From contig NZ_CP114289.2 in NCBI RefSeq assembly GCF_027111315.2, forward strand, positions 2,542,001-2,606,000: 64,000 nucleotides of DNA, written 5' to 3'. The translations under genes were made by a program, and so were the position numbers. Below the pieces are notes generated by a model. That model saw only the letters and a program-made list of their open reading frames with translations, did no database searches and had not been told where the DNA came from. This DNA is from Flavobacterium limnophilum (lineage in GTDB: Bacteria > Bacteroidota > Bacteroidia > Flavobacteriales > Flavobacteriaceae). This document shows positions 34,655 through 43,700 of the stretch, piece by piece (position 1 is the first letter of the stretch; the number at the start of each line of letters is the position of its first letter).

Positions 34655-35956
34655 ATGAGAACCAAATCCTTAAAAAAGAATAAAATAAACGTGATCACTC
34701 TTGGGTGTTCGAAAAATGTATATGACAGCGAAGTACTCATGGGGCAACTTCGTGCCAGCGGAAAGGATGTCGTGCATGAACAAGAAGGAAACATCGTGGT
34801 AATCAATACCTGCGGATTTATTGACAATGCCAAAGCTGAATCGGTAAATATGATTCTGGAATATGCCGACAAAAAAGAAAAAGGATTGGTAGACAAAGTT
34901 TTCGTAACCGGGTGTCTATCTGAACGCTACAGACCCGATTTAGAAAAAGAAATCCCCAATGTGGACCAGTTTTTTGGAACCACAGAATTACCTGCTTTGT
35001 TAAAAGCTCTTGGAGCCGACTATAAACACGAATTATTGGGAGAACGTTTGACAACGACTCCAAAAAATTATGCCTATCTAAAAATTGCTGAAGGTTGCGA
35101 CAGACCTTGCAGTTTTTGCGCCATTCCAATTATGCGCGGCAAACACGTTTCGCAAACTATTGAAAAGTTAGTTAAAGAAGTGGAAGGTTTGGCAAAAAAT
35201 GGCGTAAAAGAGTTGATTTTGATAGCGCAAGATTTGACTTATTATGGTTTGGATATTTATAAAAAGCGTAATCTTGGCGAATTGTTGGAGGCTTTGGTAA
35301 AAGTCGAAGGAATCGAATGGATTCGTTTACACTACGCCTTTCCTACCGGTTTTCCGATGGATGTATTGGAAATCATGAAACGTGAGCCAAAAATTTGCAA
35401 TTACATCGACATTCCATTGCAACACATCTCGGATTCTATCTTGAAATCGATGAAACGTGGCACCACAAAAGCAAAAACAACGAAATTACTGAAAGAATTC
35501 CGCGAGGCAGTTCCCGGAATGACCATTAGAACGACTTTAATAGTTGGTTATCCTGGCGAAACACAGGAAGATTTCGAAATCATGAGAGATTGGGTTCAGG
35601 AAATGAAGTTCGAACGCTTGGGTTGTTTTACTTATTCACATGAAGAAAACACAAGCGCCTACGATTTGGTTGACGATGTTCCGGATGACGTAAAACAAAG
35701 TCGTGCCAATGAAATTATGGAATTGCAATCACAAATTTCCTGGGATTTGAACCAAGAGAAAATTGGAAAAACCTTCCGTTGCATCATCGACAGAAAAGAA
35801 GGCGAACATTTCGTGGGAAGAACAGAATTCGACAGCCCTGACGTGGACAACGAAGTGCTTATTGACGCATCAAAACATTATGTAAAAACCGGCGAATTTG
35901 TAATGGTAAAAATAACCGATGCCACAGAGTTTGATTTATACGCAGAACCTATTTAA
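34655..35956 (+). CDS. rimO: Ribosomal protein S12 methylthiotransferase RimO
   Basis: 433 residues from MRTKSLKKNKINVITLGCSKN. A radical SAM enzyme that adds a methylthio group to an Asp of ribosomal protein S12. The N-terminal UPF0004 domain has cysteines in LGCSKN, NTCGF and VTGCLSERY for one Fe-S cluster; the radical SAM triad is CDRPCSFC; the C-terminal TRAM domain (IGKTFRCIIDRKEGEHFVGRTEFDSPDVDNEV) recognises the substrate. An in-frame extension to 34556 lies upstream of the promoter and is rejected. Confidence 0.95.
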   Translation: MRTKSLKKNKINVITLGCSKNVYDSEVLMGQLRASGKDVVHEQEGNIVVINTCGFIDNAKAESVNMILEYADKKEKGLVDKVFVTGCLSERYRPDLEKEIPNVDQFFGTTELPALLKALGADYKHELLGERLTTTPKNYAYLKIAEGCDRPCSFCAIPIMRGKHVSQTIEKLVKEVEGLAKNGVKELILIAQDLTYYGLDIYKKRNLGELLEALVKVEGIEWIRLHYAFPTGFPMDVLEIMKREPKICNYIDIPLQHISDSILKSMKRGTTKAKTTKLLKEFREAVPGMTIRTTLIVGYPGETQEDFEIMRDWVQEMKFERLGCFTYSHEENTSAYDLVDDVPDDVKQSRANEIMELQSQISWDLNQEKIGKTFRCIIDRKEGEHFVGRTEFDSPDVDNEVLIDASKHYVKTGEFVMVKITDATEFDLYAEPI

Positions 35957-35983
35957 ATTTATATTTTTTTTTAAATACTAACT

Positions 35984-36499
35984 ATGAGAACAAGACAAAC
36001 ATTTCTAGTATTTGCATTTATGCTATTATCAATCACAAGTGTTTCTGCCCAATATGGCGGGAACGGCTACGGAGGAGGAGGTTACGGAGGAAATGGCTAC
36101 GGCGGTGGAATGAACCAAATGGGCAGCGCAATGAATCAGCAAAGCCAACCGGAAAAACCAAAAGAAATCCCAGCCGATGTAACTGCTGCCAAAATAGTTG
36201 AACAGATGAAACCTGCCCTAAATCTTGATGAACTTCAAGTAATTGCAATTACCAATGTTCTTATTGAAAGCCTCAACACACAAGGGAGAATCCTAAAACA
36301 AGACTCGACTCAAGACGAACAAATGAAAGATTTTCAGGCACTTTCAGAATCTACAGATCGAAAAATAAATCAATTTTTAAGCAAGGAACAAAAAGAAAAA
36401 TATCTTGTTTTTAAAGAAGACAGAAAAAACCAGAAAAAATCAAAAGAAAAATCTAAATCCAAACCAAAAAAGGAGAAAGAAAAAGAAAATCAGGAATAA
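35984..36499 (+). CDS. Exported Gly/Tyr-rich protein with charged tail, unrecognised
   Basis: 171 residues. Signal peptide to about 22 (TSVSAQYGG), then GYGGGGYGGNGYGGGMNQM repeats (about 24-45), then a helical region (about 60-140: AAKIVEQMKPALNLDELQVIAITNVLIES and LSKEQKEKYLVFKEDR) that recalls Spy/LTXXQ-type periplasmic helical proteins, and a lysine/glutamate tail. Role unknown. It follows rimO by 27 bp and may be co-transcribed. Confidence 0.7.
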   Translation: MRTRQTFLVFAFMLLSITSVSAQYGGNGYGGGGYGGNGYGGGMNQMGSAMNQQSQPEKPKEIPADVTAAKIVEQMKPALNLDELQVIAITNVLIESLNTQGRILKQDSTQDEQMKDFQALSESTDRKINQFLSKEQKEKYLVFKEDRKNQKKSKEKSKSKPKKEKEKENQE

Positions 36500-36535
36500 T
36501 TTATTTTATTTGAACATTAAATACTTTTAAATAGC

Positions 36536-37453
36536 GTGAAACATTTAACATATAAGCCTTTCTTCCTGCTGATTTTAGTAATTATCATAACTTCTTGCTC
36601 AACTAATCCTTATAAAAAAAGCGAAAAATCATACAAAGAGCAATTAGACAATTATAAAGAAAAGATTTCAAATATGGAACCGGCGAAGCTGGAAACTAGC
36701 AGTACTACCATATTGCCTAGCGAACCCGCTCCAATAGACCCACTAACACTTTACAAGGATACCTTATCCATAAAATCGCCAGTCGTTTTATCAAACGGAA
36801 TCAGCACCGAATGGATCAGTACCGTTAATTTTAACCTTAGAAAACCCAATTTCATAATTCTTCATCATACTGCCCAAGATTCATTGGCTCAAACATTAAA
36901 AACGTTTACCATCACCAAAACTCAAGTAAGTGCCCATTATGTAATTGCAGAGGACGGCAGAGTAGTCCAAATGGTGAATGATTATCTTCGAGCTTGGCAT
37001 GGAGGAAATGCCACTTGGGGAAAAAACAGCGATATCAATTCGGCGTCGATAGGAATTGAACTGGACAATAACGGAATTAAACCTTTTTCGGATAAACAAA
37101 TAATTAGTCTTTTGGCCTTGCTTACAAAATTAAAAAAGGATTACAATATCCCGACACAGAACATAATTGGCCATTCAGACATTGCCCCAACAAGAAAAAA
37201 AGACCCTAGTGCTTTTTTTCCATGGAAACTTTTGGCCACAAATGGTTTTGGAATTTGGCCGGACGAAGTTTTAGAACCCGCGCCAACTGACTTCAATGTA
37301 GAACAAGGACTTCAAATTATTGGTTACAACACGAAGAATCTTCCGGCTGCAATTTCGGCGTTTAAACTTCATTTTATTCAATCAGAAGTTGATACTGTTT
37401 TAGATGAAAAAACAATAAATACCATTTATAATATCTACAAGAAACAGCAATAA
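36536..37453 (+). CDS. N-acetylmuramoyl-L-alanine amidase (Amidase_2), lipoprotein
   Basis: 305 residues from a GTG start. Lipobox IITSC (Cys21). The Amidase_2 domain (about 95-240) has the first zinc His in FIILHHTAQDS, the second in IGHSDIAPTRKKDPSAFFPW, and the SAHYVIAEDGRVVQMVNDYLRAWHGGN core. It cleaves the bond between MurNAc and L-Ala in peptidoglycan, in the AmpD/AmiD manner, from an inner- or outer-leaflet membrane anchor. The C-terminal extension (about 250-305) resembles a peptidoglycan-binding helix bundle. Confidence 0.9.
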   Translation: MKHLTYKPFFLLILVIIITSCSTNPYKKSEKSYKEQLDNYKEKISNMEPAKLETSSTTILPSEPAPIDPLTLYKDTLSIKSPVVLSNGISTEWISTVNFNLRKPNFIILHHTAQDSLAQTLKTFTITKTQVSAHYVIAEDGRVVQMVNDYLRAWHGGNATWGKNSDINSASIGIELDNNGIKPFSDKQIISLLALLTKLKKDYNIPTQNIIGHSDIAPTRKKDPSAFFPWKLLATNGFGIWPDEVLEPAPTDFNVEQGLQIIGYNTKNLPAAISAFKLHFIQSEVDTVLDEKTINTIYNIYKKQQ

Positions 37454-37470
37454 TTAGTTTTAAGATAATT

Positions 37471-37511
37471 AAAAAGCGGTCTTTTGAACACTTCAAAAGA
37501 CCGCTTTTTTT
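37471..37511 (+). terminator. Rho-independent terminator of the amidase gene
   Basis: AAAAAGCGGTCTTTTGAA pairs with TTCAAAAGACCGCTTTTT around CAC, with a T-run. Perfect stem. Confidence 0.9.
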
Positions 37512-37713
37512 GTCTATCCATTATTATTTATGGATCGGAGACAATTTTCCTTTATACTTTAGATATGGTTTAAATATTTAGTCCTTTCTACCACACAAGA
37601 GACTTATAAATTATATTGGCTCGTCTGATTAAAACATGTATTTGTCCTTTTAATCAAAAAGAGAAATGAAATGAAATAAAATAGAAGGCAAGGAAATAGA
37701 TTGCCTTCTATTT
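37512..37713 (+). ncRNA. Candidate small RNA with orphan terminator
   Basis: Between the amidase and porin terminators, a 13-bp perfect stem (AAATAGAAGGCAA 37679-37691 with TTGCCTTCTATTT 37701-37713) followed by TTC has no gene attached. It suggests a separate short transcript upstream. Near-consensus TACTTTAG at 37556-37563 could be a weak -7 element. No reading frame is visible. Confidence 0.35.
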
Positions 37714-37837
37714 TTCAAGCATACACCCCGTAACCTACCTTTGAGGAAACACATTCCAGTAAAATCAATACCAGATAGGCATCATTACCGATATCTAAAT
37801 GAACAAAATTAAACCTTTTTAGACTATACATAAAAAA

Positions 37838-37877
37838 ACTGCCAAGACACTAGTAGCATCTTGGCAGTAAAAAAAAA
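37838..37877 (-). terminator. Terminator of the porin gene
   Basis: On the minus strand, ACTGCCAAGA and TCTTGGCAGT pair (37838-37847 with 37859-37868) and are followed by seven T residues. Confidence 0.8.
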
Positions 37878-37888
37878 TATTTTTCTAA

Positions 37889-38932
37889 TTAGAACGTATA
37901 TGTAGTCGCTAGTAAAACATAAGTATTTGATTTTGTCCCAACTGAATCACTATCTAAGAAAATATTATTAGAAGATTTATCATATCTAACCTCAGGAATA
38001 ATTGTCAAGTTACCTACTTTGTAGTTTAAAGACAAAGTATTACCCAATACTTTTCCGTCTATGGCACTAGCTGAAAGACCATCTTTATCATCAAAATACT
38101 CTAATCTGTAAGCCAAGCTAAGGTCAGATTTCACGGCATAGCTAGCGTATCCAACTAAAGAAAACCATTCTCCGTCCAAATCGCTATCAAAATCATCTGC
38201 CACAGAAGCATAAGTAGCGTTGAATCCTAAAGAGAATTTATCGTTAAGTTTTTTAGATGCAACAAAATCAAATTGAGTAATGTTTTTATCAGAACCTGGA
38301 TTATTACTACCAGCTGTTACATTAAAATAAGCGCTTCCAGTGTCACCTACATAACCTAATTGACCGATAAAAGTTTTGTTTTTTGACTCAGCATCAAGCG
38401 CAGATTTAAAATCGGTTGGGTTAGTAATCCCAGCCATAATACTGAATTTACCAGCAGTATATTGTGCTTTAACACCTGTATTAAAGAAAGGCCCGTTAGT
38501 AAATGCATAAGACATACTGTAGTTTTTGTTGTCTACTGCATCCAATAATTCATAACCAATATGAGTTCCAAAACTACCCATTGTAATTTTAAATTTATCA
38601 GAAACATCGTAAGTAAATGTCAACTGTTTAATCATAAATGTGTTTGCATCATCGTTGTATGTAAATTCCGAAGCTCTACTTCCAAAACCTAAATCTACAA
38701 AGACGGAAGCTTTACCAAATTTGTGAGAAGCCTCTATAGAAGCCATTCCCAATTGAAAAGAATCACTAGCATTAGTGAAGCTGGTAGAAACTGGCTGACT
38801 CATTTGTTTAGAAAAATCATACTTGTAAAACGCATCTGCAGATCCTGCAAAAGTTGTTGCCGGTGCTGCGTCTTGTGCAAATGTCATACTGCTCGTAAGC
38901 ATTAATGCTAAAATAAGTGCTACTTTTTTCAT
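37889..38932 (-). CDS. Outer-membrane porin-like beta-barrel
   Basis: 347 residues. Signal peptide ends near 19 (SSMTFAQD). The mature protein has alternating hydrophobic strands typical of a barrel (SADAFYKYDF, KITMGSFGTHIGYELL, LSLAYRLEYFDD) and ends in an aromatic strand VLLATTYTF. It resembles the OmpL-like beta-barrel porin-2 family of Bacteroidota. Substrate unknown. Its own terminator follows, and a long AT-rich region lies upstream. Confidence 0.8.
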   Translation of the reverse strand: MKKVALILALMLTSSMTFAQDAAPATTFAGSADAFYKYDFSKQMSQPVSTSFTNASDSFQLGMASIEASHKFGKASVFVDLGFGSRASEFTYNDDANTFMIKQLTFTYDVSDKFKITMGSFGTHIGYELLDAVDNKNYSMSYAFTNGPFFNTGVKAQYTAGKFSIMAGITNPTDFKSALDAESKNKTFIGQLGYVGDTGSAYFNVTAGSNNPGSDKNITQFDFVASKKLNDKFSLGFNATYASVADDFDSDLDGEWFSLVGYASYAVKSDLSLAYRLEYFDDKDGLSASAIDGKVLGNTLSLNYKVGNLTIIPEVRYDKSSNNIFLDSDSVGTKSNTYVLLATTYTF

Positions 38933-39592
38933 GTTTAATTTAGTTTAATTATTAATTTGGTTTTGTTTTGTTTTTAAATCACAATCACTAAACGTGTTTT
39001 CAAAACATCAGAAAAACATCATTTTTGTAAGTATAATTTGTTTAGGAAAGAACCTTTTTCCTGAGGCAAATCTATTAACTTATATTTTACCTGAATATAA
39101 AAAAACTACTTTTTTGCCTCTTCGACGAAAGAATTATCGATAACCAAGAAATGATTGCAAAATAATAGACATTCCGTATTTATAACAGATTATTTTATAA
39201 AATTAATATTTTATTTTTTCAACACACCCCCATATTTTTTGACTTAAAATCAAAAAACCAAATAAAAAAAGGTCTAAAATAGTGTTTTAAACCATATGAA
39301 TACAAAATCACCCAACACAAACGATAGTAAAGTTCTTTTTTAAACAAAACACAATAAAACACGAACACACCCGTAAATTTCAAAAAAAATCGAATTTAGA
39401 ACTAAAAAAACAATCAATATTAGAACTAAAAAACACTTAACATGAAGCAAAACCGACTGGAATGACAAGACGATTTTTTGGCTGCAATTTGTTCGTCCCA
39501 AAGGTTAAAGAACAAGAGCACGGCAATATTTATTCTTACAAAAAAGAACAATTACAGATGTTAATTTTTTTTTAAATTTTAATACAGAGTAC
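38933..39592. other. Long gene-free region between porin and small-protein gene
   Basis: About 660 bp, strongly AT-rich. It must carry the porin promoter on the minus strand, but I find no confident TAnnTTTG element at a usual distance. No structured RNA or gene stands out. Confidence 0.5.
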
Positions 39593-39622
39593 TTTGATTT
39601 CATTTGTTAAATTCTATTTTTG
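39593..39622 (+). promoter_or_regulatory. Promoter for small PPPEQA protein gene
   Basis: TTTG at 39593-39596 and TATTTTTG at 39615-39622 are 18 bases apart. The ATG at 39628 is only five bases downstream, so the transcript may be leaderless. Confidence 0.6.
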
Positions 39623-39627
39623 CCACT

Positions 39628-39909
39628 ATGAAGATAATGGCACGAATATTATTGTTTGTTTTTACAACTTTTCTAGTTACGCCAACTGTTGTTAGCGTAA
39701 TTGAGAAAAGTGCCGACATATCCGTATTTTACAGTTTTTCTGAAGAAGAAAAATCACATAAGGAAATCAAGGCCGTTTTCAACTTTGATTATCCAAACCC
39801 TCCAGCCTATTTATCGCAATTGAATTCCGGTTTGATTCATTCCGAGAACTTGTCCAAGAACGATAAAATTGCTTCCAAAATTTTCATCCCACCACCCGAA
39901 CAAGCTTAA
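39628..39909 (+). CDS. Small membrane-anchored protein ending PPPEQA (copy A)
   Basis: 93 residues from MKIMARILLFVFTTFLV; the start is just downstream of the promoter. One N-terminal hydrophobic helix, then VVSVIEKSADISVF and an acidic EEEKSHKE segment, and a C-terminus FIPPPEQA. The protein at 42665-42970 has the same design and the same PPPEQA ending. The function is unknown. It lies 89 bp upstream of the SulP transporter, which suggests a shared role in anion or CO2 handling. Confidence 0.65.
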   Translation: MKIMARILLFVFTTFLVTPTVVSVIEKSADISVFYSFSEEEKSHKEIKAVFNFDYPNPPAYLSQLNSGLIHSENLSKNDKIASKIFIPPPEQA

Positions 39910-39998
39910 TACATCCTTGATTTTATTTTTTAAAATCTCAAAAATAATCACATTAACTCATGTGATAAAATCTTTGTATTCATTTTTAGTAAGGTATC

Positions 39999-41594
39999 AT
40001 GACAAAAAAAATCAATCTTTTTGCCAACCTTAAATCTGATTTTGCATCAGGTTTAGTGGTTTTTTTGGTGGCGCTCCCGTTGTGTTTAGGTATAGCAATG
40101 GCTTCAGGCGCACCGTTATTTTCAGGTATAATTTCCGGCATCATTGGCGGTATAGTCGTGGGGTATTTAAGCAAATCCCATATTAGCGTTTCTGGTCCAG
40201 CTGCAGGATTGACAGCAATAGTGTTAACGGCAATTACCGATTTGGGAGCGTTTGACGTTTTTTTGACAGCTGTTTTCATTGCAGGTTTAATACAATTGGC
40301 ACTCGGATTCATTAAAGCCGGGAGCATTTCGAATTATTTTCCGACCAATGTAATCGAAGGAATGTTGGCTGGTATCGGAGTTATCATCATACTGAAGCAA
40401 CTACCACACGCTTTTGGTTATGACAGTGACTTTGAAGGAAATCACGGTTTTTCGCAATTGGACGGAGGAAACACTTTTTCGTCTTTATTCAACATATTGA
40501 ATTACTTGCAATTAGGCTCCGTATTCATTGCAGCCTTGTCTTTGATCATTCTAATATCTTGGGATAAAGTTCCTTTTCTTAAAAAATTAAAATTGATTCC
40601 AGGAGCACTTATCGCTGTAATTCTTGGAGTTGTATTGAATGAGTTTTTTATAGCCACAGGAAGTTCTTTAGCCATCTCCAAAGAGCATTTGGTTTCTTTG
40701 CCAGTACCTTCGAGCTTTGAAGAATTTAAAGAAATCATAGTAACGCCCAATTTTTCGGGAATCACCAATCCAAAAGTCTGGATTGTTGGTCTGACCATTG
40801 CCATCGTGGCTTCAATAGAAACATTATTGTGTATTGAGGCATCCGACAGAATGGATGTGCACAAACGCTACACCGACACCAACGTGGAATTGAAAGCCCA
40901 AGGAATTGGAAACATCGTGAGTTCTCTTTTGGGAGGATTACCAATGACTTCGGTGGTGGTACGCTCTTCGGCTAACAACAATGCAGGAGCAAAATCTAAA
41001 ATGTCAACCATAATACATGGTGTTCTTTTACTTATAAGCGTATTGACCATTCCGGTAATTTTGAATAAAATACCATTGGCAACACTGGCTGCCATATTAT
41101 TGTTGGTTGGATATAAATTAGCCAAACCCGCCACATTCAAGCACTTTTGGAGCAATGGCAAATACCAGTTCGTACCTTTTATAGCCACATTTGCGGCAGT
41201 AGTCTTTTTGGACTTGTTAAAAGGAGTTGCTTTAGGAATGATTATCAGTGTTTTCGCCATCTTGAGAGGAAACATGAAAAGAGCTTACTACTTTAGAAAA
41301 GAAGAATATCATGACGGTGATGTAATTCATATCGATTTGGCCCAGGAGGTTTCTTTCTTGAACAAAGCTGCCATTAAATTAACATTAAGCAAAATTCCAG
41401 AAAATTCGAAAGTAATTATCAATGCTAAAAATACTGTTTATATTGCTCATGACGTTCTAGATTTAATTAAAGAATTCAAAAAAATCAGGGCCAAAGAAGA
41501 AAACATAAAAGTAAAACTCGTTGGATTCAAAAAAGAATATGAACTGGAGAACACAGGAGAAGAAGAGAAACACGTATTCGTTTCTCACACATAA
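39999..41594 (+). CDS. SulP-family anion transporter, probable bicarbonate transporter
   Basis: 531 residues. SulP membrane domain with ten or more helices: LPLCLGIAMASGAPLFSGIISGIIGG, then the SVSGPAAGLTAIV signature, and VASIETLLCIEASDRMD. The C-terminal STAS-like part (about 440-525) is short. SulP proteins carry sulfate, bicarbonate or other anions. The carbonic anhydrase gene 24 bp downstream points to bicarbonate, an inference from this frequent pairing. Confidence 0.9.
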   Translation: MTKKINLFANLKSDFASGLVVFLVALPLCLGIAMASGAPLFSGIISGIIGGIVVGYLSKSHISVSGPAAGLTAIVLTAITDLGAFDVFLTAVFIAGLIQLALGFIKAGSISNYFPTNVIEGMLAGIGVIIILKQLPHAFGYDSDFEGNHGFSQLDGGNTFSSLFNILNYLQLGSVFIAALSLIILISWDKVPFLKKLKLIPGALIAVILGVVLNEFFIATGSSLAISKEHLVSLPVPSSFEEFKEIIVTPNFSGITNPKVWIVGLTIAIVASIETLLCIEASDRMDVHKRYTDTNVELKAQGIGNIVSSLLGGLPMTSVVVRSSANNNAGAKSKMSTIIHGVLLLISVLTIPVILNKIPLATLAAILLLVGYKLAKPATFKHFWSNGKYQFVPFIATFAAVVFLDLLKGVALGMIISVFAILRGNMKRAYYFRKEEYHDGDVIHIDLAQEVSFLNKAAIKLTLSKIPENSKVIINAKNTVYIAHDVLDLIKEFKKIRAKEENIKVKLVGFKKEYELENTGEEEKHVFVSHT

Positions 41595-41618
41595 ACCATT
41601 AATTTAGACCTTACACAA

Positions 41619-42302
41619 ATGAAAACACATACAAAAGAAACACAAGCACAAATAAACCCAAGAAAAGCTTTGGAGATATTGCAAGAAGGAAATGATAGAT
41701 TTATCAAAAATTTGAAAGCCAACCGCAATTTATTGCAGCAGGCCAACGAGACTGTTGAAGGTCAATGGCCATTTGCCACAATACTAAGTTGCATTGACAG
41801 CAGAACATCGGCCGAACTAATTTTTGACCAAGGCCTGGGCGACATCTTTTCGGTAAGAATTGCTGGAAATGTTGTCAATACCGACATTCTGGGAAGCATG
41901 GAATTCGCCTGTAAATTGGCCGGTTCAAAACTAATCGTGGTTTTGGGACACACCAAATGCGGTGCCGTTAAAGGGGCTTGCGACCATGTAGAAATGGGTA
42001 ACCTTACCGAATTATTGTCAAAAATACAACCGGCAGTTTACCAAGAAAAAACGACCAAAACCGACAGGACATCAAAAAATAGTGGTTTTGTGGAAAATGT
42101 ATCGACAATAAATGTAAAAAGAACCGTAAAAAACATAATCGAGCGCAGTTTTATTTTGGAGCAAATGGTAGAAAACGGGGCAATTGGAGTTGTAGGAGCC
42201 ATGCATGACATCGAAACTGGGAAAGTAACTTTTTATACCGACGTCATGTACATCAGGGACGACAAAAACCCAAAATTCTCGGTAGCCGATTTAAGACATT
42301 AG
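41619..42302 (+). CDS. Beta-carbonic anhydrase
   Basis: 227 residues. Zinc ligands and the catalytic dyad are complete: Cys58-x-Asp60-Ser-Arg62 (SCIDSR) and His111-x2-Cys114 (GHTKCGAVKGA). The enzyme interconverts CO2 and bicarbonate, presumably supplying or using the ion moved by the SulP protein directly upstream. Length is normal for bacterial beta enzymes. No signal peptide, so it is cytoplasmic. A terminator follows at 42347-42384. Confidence 0.94.
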   Translation: MKTHTKETQAQINPRKALEILQEGNDRFIKNLKANRNLLQQANETVEGQWPFATILSCIDSRTSAELIFDQGLGDIFSVRIAGNVVNTDILGSMEFACKLAGSKLIVVLGHTKCGAVKGACDHVEMGNLTELLSKIQPAVYQEKTTKTDRTSKNSGFVENVSTINVKRTVKNIIERSFILEQMVENGAIGVVGAMHDIETGKVTFYTDVMYIRDDKNPKFSVADLRH

Positions 42303-42346
42303 GACACTTTCCAGAAAAACGTTTTAGATTTAAACACGATTTTAAA

Positions 42347-42384
42347 ACAGTAGTAAACATAAAGTTTACTGCTGTTTTTTTTTA
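42347..42384 (+). terminator. Terminator after the carbonic anhydrase gene
   Basis: ACAGTAGTAAAC (42347-42358) pairs with GTTTACTGCTGT (42364-42375, one mismatch), followed by nine T residues. Confidence 0.8.
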
Positions 42385-42664
42385 TTAAAAAAAAACCAAG
42401 TCAATGTTTTAACAATATTTTTTTATCCTAATTTGATGCTTCACCTTTTCAACCAAAAAGCTTATCCTTTTGACTTTAAAATTCCCTATAAAAAAATCAA
42501 AACCACCCCTAAAAAACAAGGGTTACGCAATAAAAATAAGCCAAAAAACCACCTACAGCCTCCCAAAAAAAACCCAAAACAAAACACGCAAAAACAAAAG
42601 CAAAAAACAACACAAAAAGCACCAAAACACTTGTCAATTGAAGCTTTATCATTAAATTTGGAAT
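42385..42664. other. Gene-free, almost G-free region
   Basis: The stretch from about 42480 to 42640 is made almost only of A and C on the plus strand, with a few T and very few G. A 99-codon Lys/Pro/Gln-rich frame runs through it but overlaps the next gene and has no protein-like features. Confidence 0.6.
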
Positions 42665-42970
42665 ATGAAAAACGGCGCACTCCAACTATTTTTTTCACTA
42701 TTAATTACCACTTTTTCCTTAATCTGGATTAGTGACAAATTATCCGTAATTATGGAAAATGAAAGATATGGTTATTATGAAACAACCGAAAAAAATGATG
42801 CCGAAAATCAAACAGAAAACAAATTAAAAATCCAACTTATAGATTCAATTGAACTTTTAAATTTGGCACAATTCTCTTTATCAGATCCAAAAAACAACAA
42901 CACCTACTATTTGTGCAAAATCAAAGAGATTTCTTTTGAAAATCCAACTCCACCACCTGAACAAGCATAA
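42665..42970 (+). CDS. Small membrane-anchored protein ending PPPEQA (copy B)
   Basis: 101 residues: one N-terminal helix (MKNGALQLFFSLLITTFSLIW), ISDKLSVIMENERYGYYETTEKND, a polar middle, and the tail NPTPPPEQA. It matches the small protein at 39628-39909 in design and tail. The two bracket the SulP-carbonic anhydrase pair. Function unknown. Confidence 0.65.
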   Translation: MKNGALQLFFSLLITTFSLIWISDKLSVIMENERYGYYETTEKNDAENQTENKLKIQLIDSIELLNLAQFSLSDPKNNNTYYLCKIKEISFENPTPPPEQA

Positions 42971-43059
42971 ATATTTCCCAACAGCATAAGACTTTTACAG
43001 CAATAATTATTAAATAACAGGCTGCGGTTCAATCGTGGCGACACTAAATATATCCAAAA

Positions 43060-43539
43060 ATGAAAAACTTATTAACCGTATTGGCAGTAATGCTTACAGC
43101 TCAACTTTTTGCACAATCCCACGAAATCATCAAACACGATGGCGAAAAATTAAATGTGAACTTTATAAAAATCGAAAGCAATTTAGTTTACTATACCCTA
43201 CCCAACAGTATGGAAGAACAAAAAATAAGTCGATATGCCGTGGCTCAATTAAATGAAAAATCCAATAAAAAATCCCAAATCTTATCCAATAAAATAAATT
43301 TAACCCAAAAATCAGAATACAAAAAAGTCATTATACTGAAAGAGTCGGAAACTATTGGATTAAAAACATCAGGTGATTTAACCCTCTTTTTTGGCAAAAC
43401 AAAAGGACAAACCAAACAGTCTTTGGCTTCAATGGGAGAAAAGCGTTTAAAAGAAAATGCCGCACAAAAAGGAAATCCATTTATCGTAATAACATCCAAT
43501 AAAACAGATGATTTAAAAGCTACAGCTTACACTTATTAG
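43060..43539 (+). CDS. Exported protein, unrecognised
   Basis: 159 residues with a signal peptide ending near 18 (AQLFAQSHE). The mature part starts HEIIKHDGEKLNVNFIKIESNLVYYTLPN, a pattern seen in small beta-rich Flavobacteriia proteins that read KxGxxxxGxI-type motifs, then a charged region and a hydrophilic C-terminus. I cannot name it. It ends in the terminator at 43577-43610. Confidence 0.6.
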   Translation: MKNLLTVLAVMLTAQLFAQSHEIIKHDGEKLNVNFIKIESNLVYYTLPNSMEEQKISRYAVAQLNEKSNKKSQILSNKINLTQKSEYKKVIILKESETIGLKTSGDLTLFFGKTKGQTKQSLASMGEKRLKENAAQKGNPFIVITSNKTDDLKATAYTY

Positions 43540-43576
43540 GAACTTCCAAAACCATTATTTAGTTTAAATTTACCCC

Positions 43577-43610
43577 AAAAACGACTTCTTTTTTAGACAG
43601 TCGTTTTTTT
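43577..43610 (+). terminator. Rho-independent terminator
   Basis: AAAACGACT (43577-43585 region) pairs with AGTCGTTTT (43599-43607) around TCTTTTTTAGAC, followed by T residues. Confidence 0.65.
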
Positions 43611-43700
43611 CTTTCCAACAGAATCAAAAATCCGTAGAAAACCACAAAATTCTTGATTAGCCACTCTTTATATTCTAATAAATTTCTGTAATTTCGGGCT

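Noticed and set aside
42433..42732. Lys/Pro/Gln-rich 99-codon frame
   Set aside because: Low-complexity, overlaps the gene at 42665, no homology pattern.
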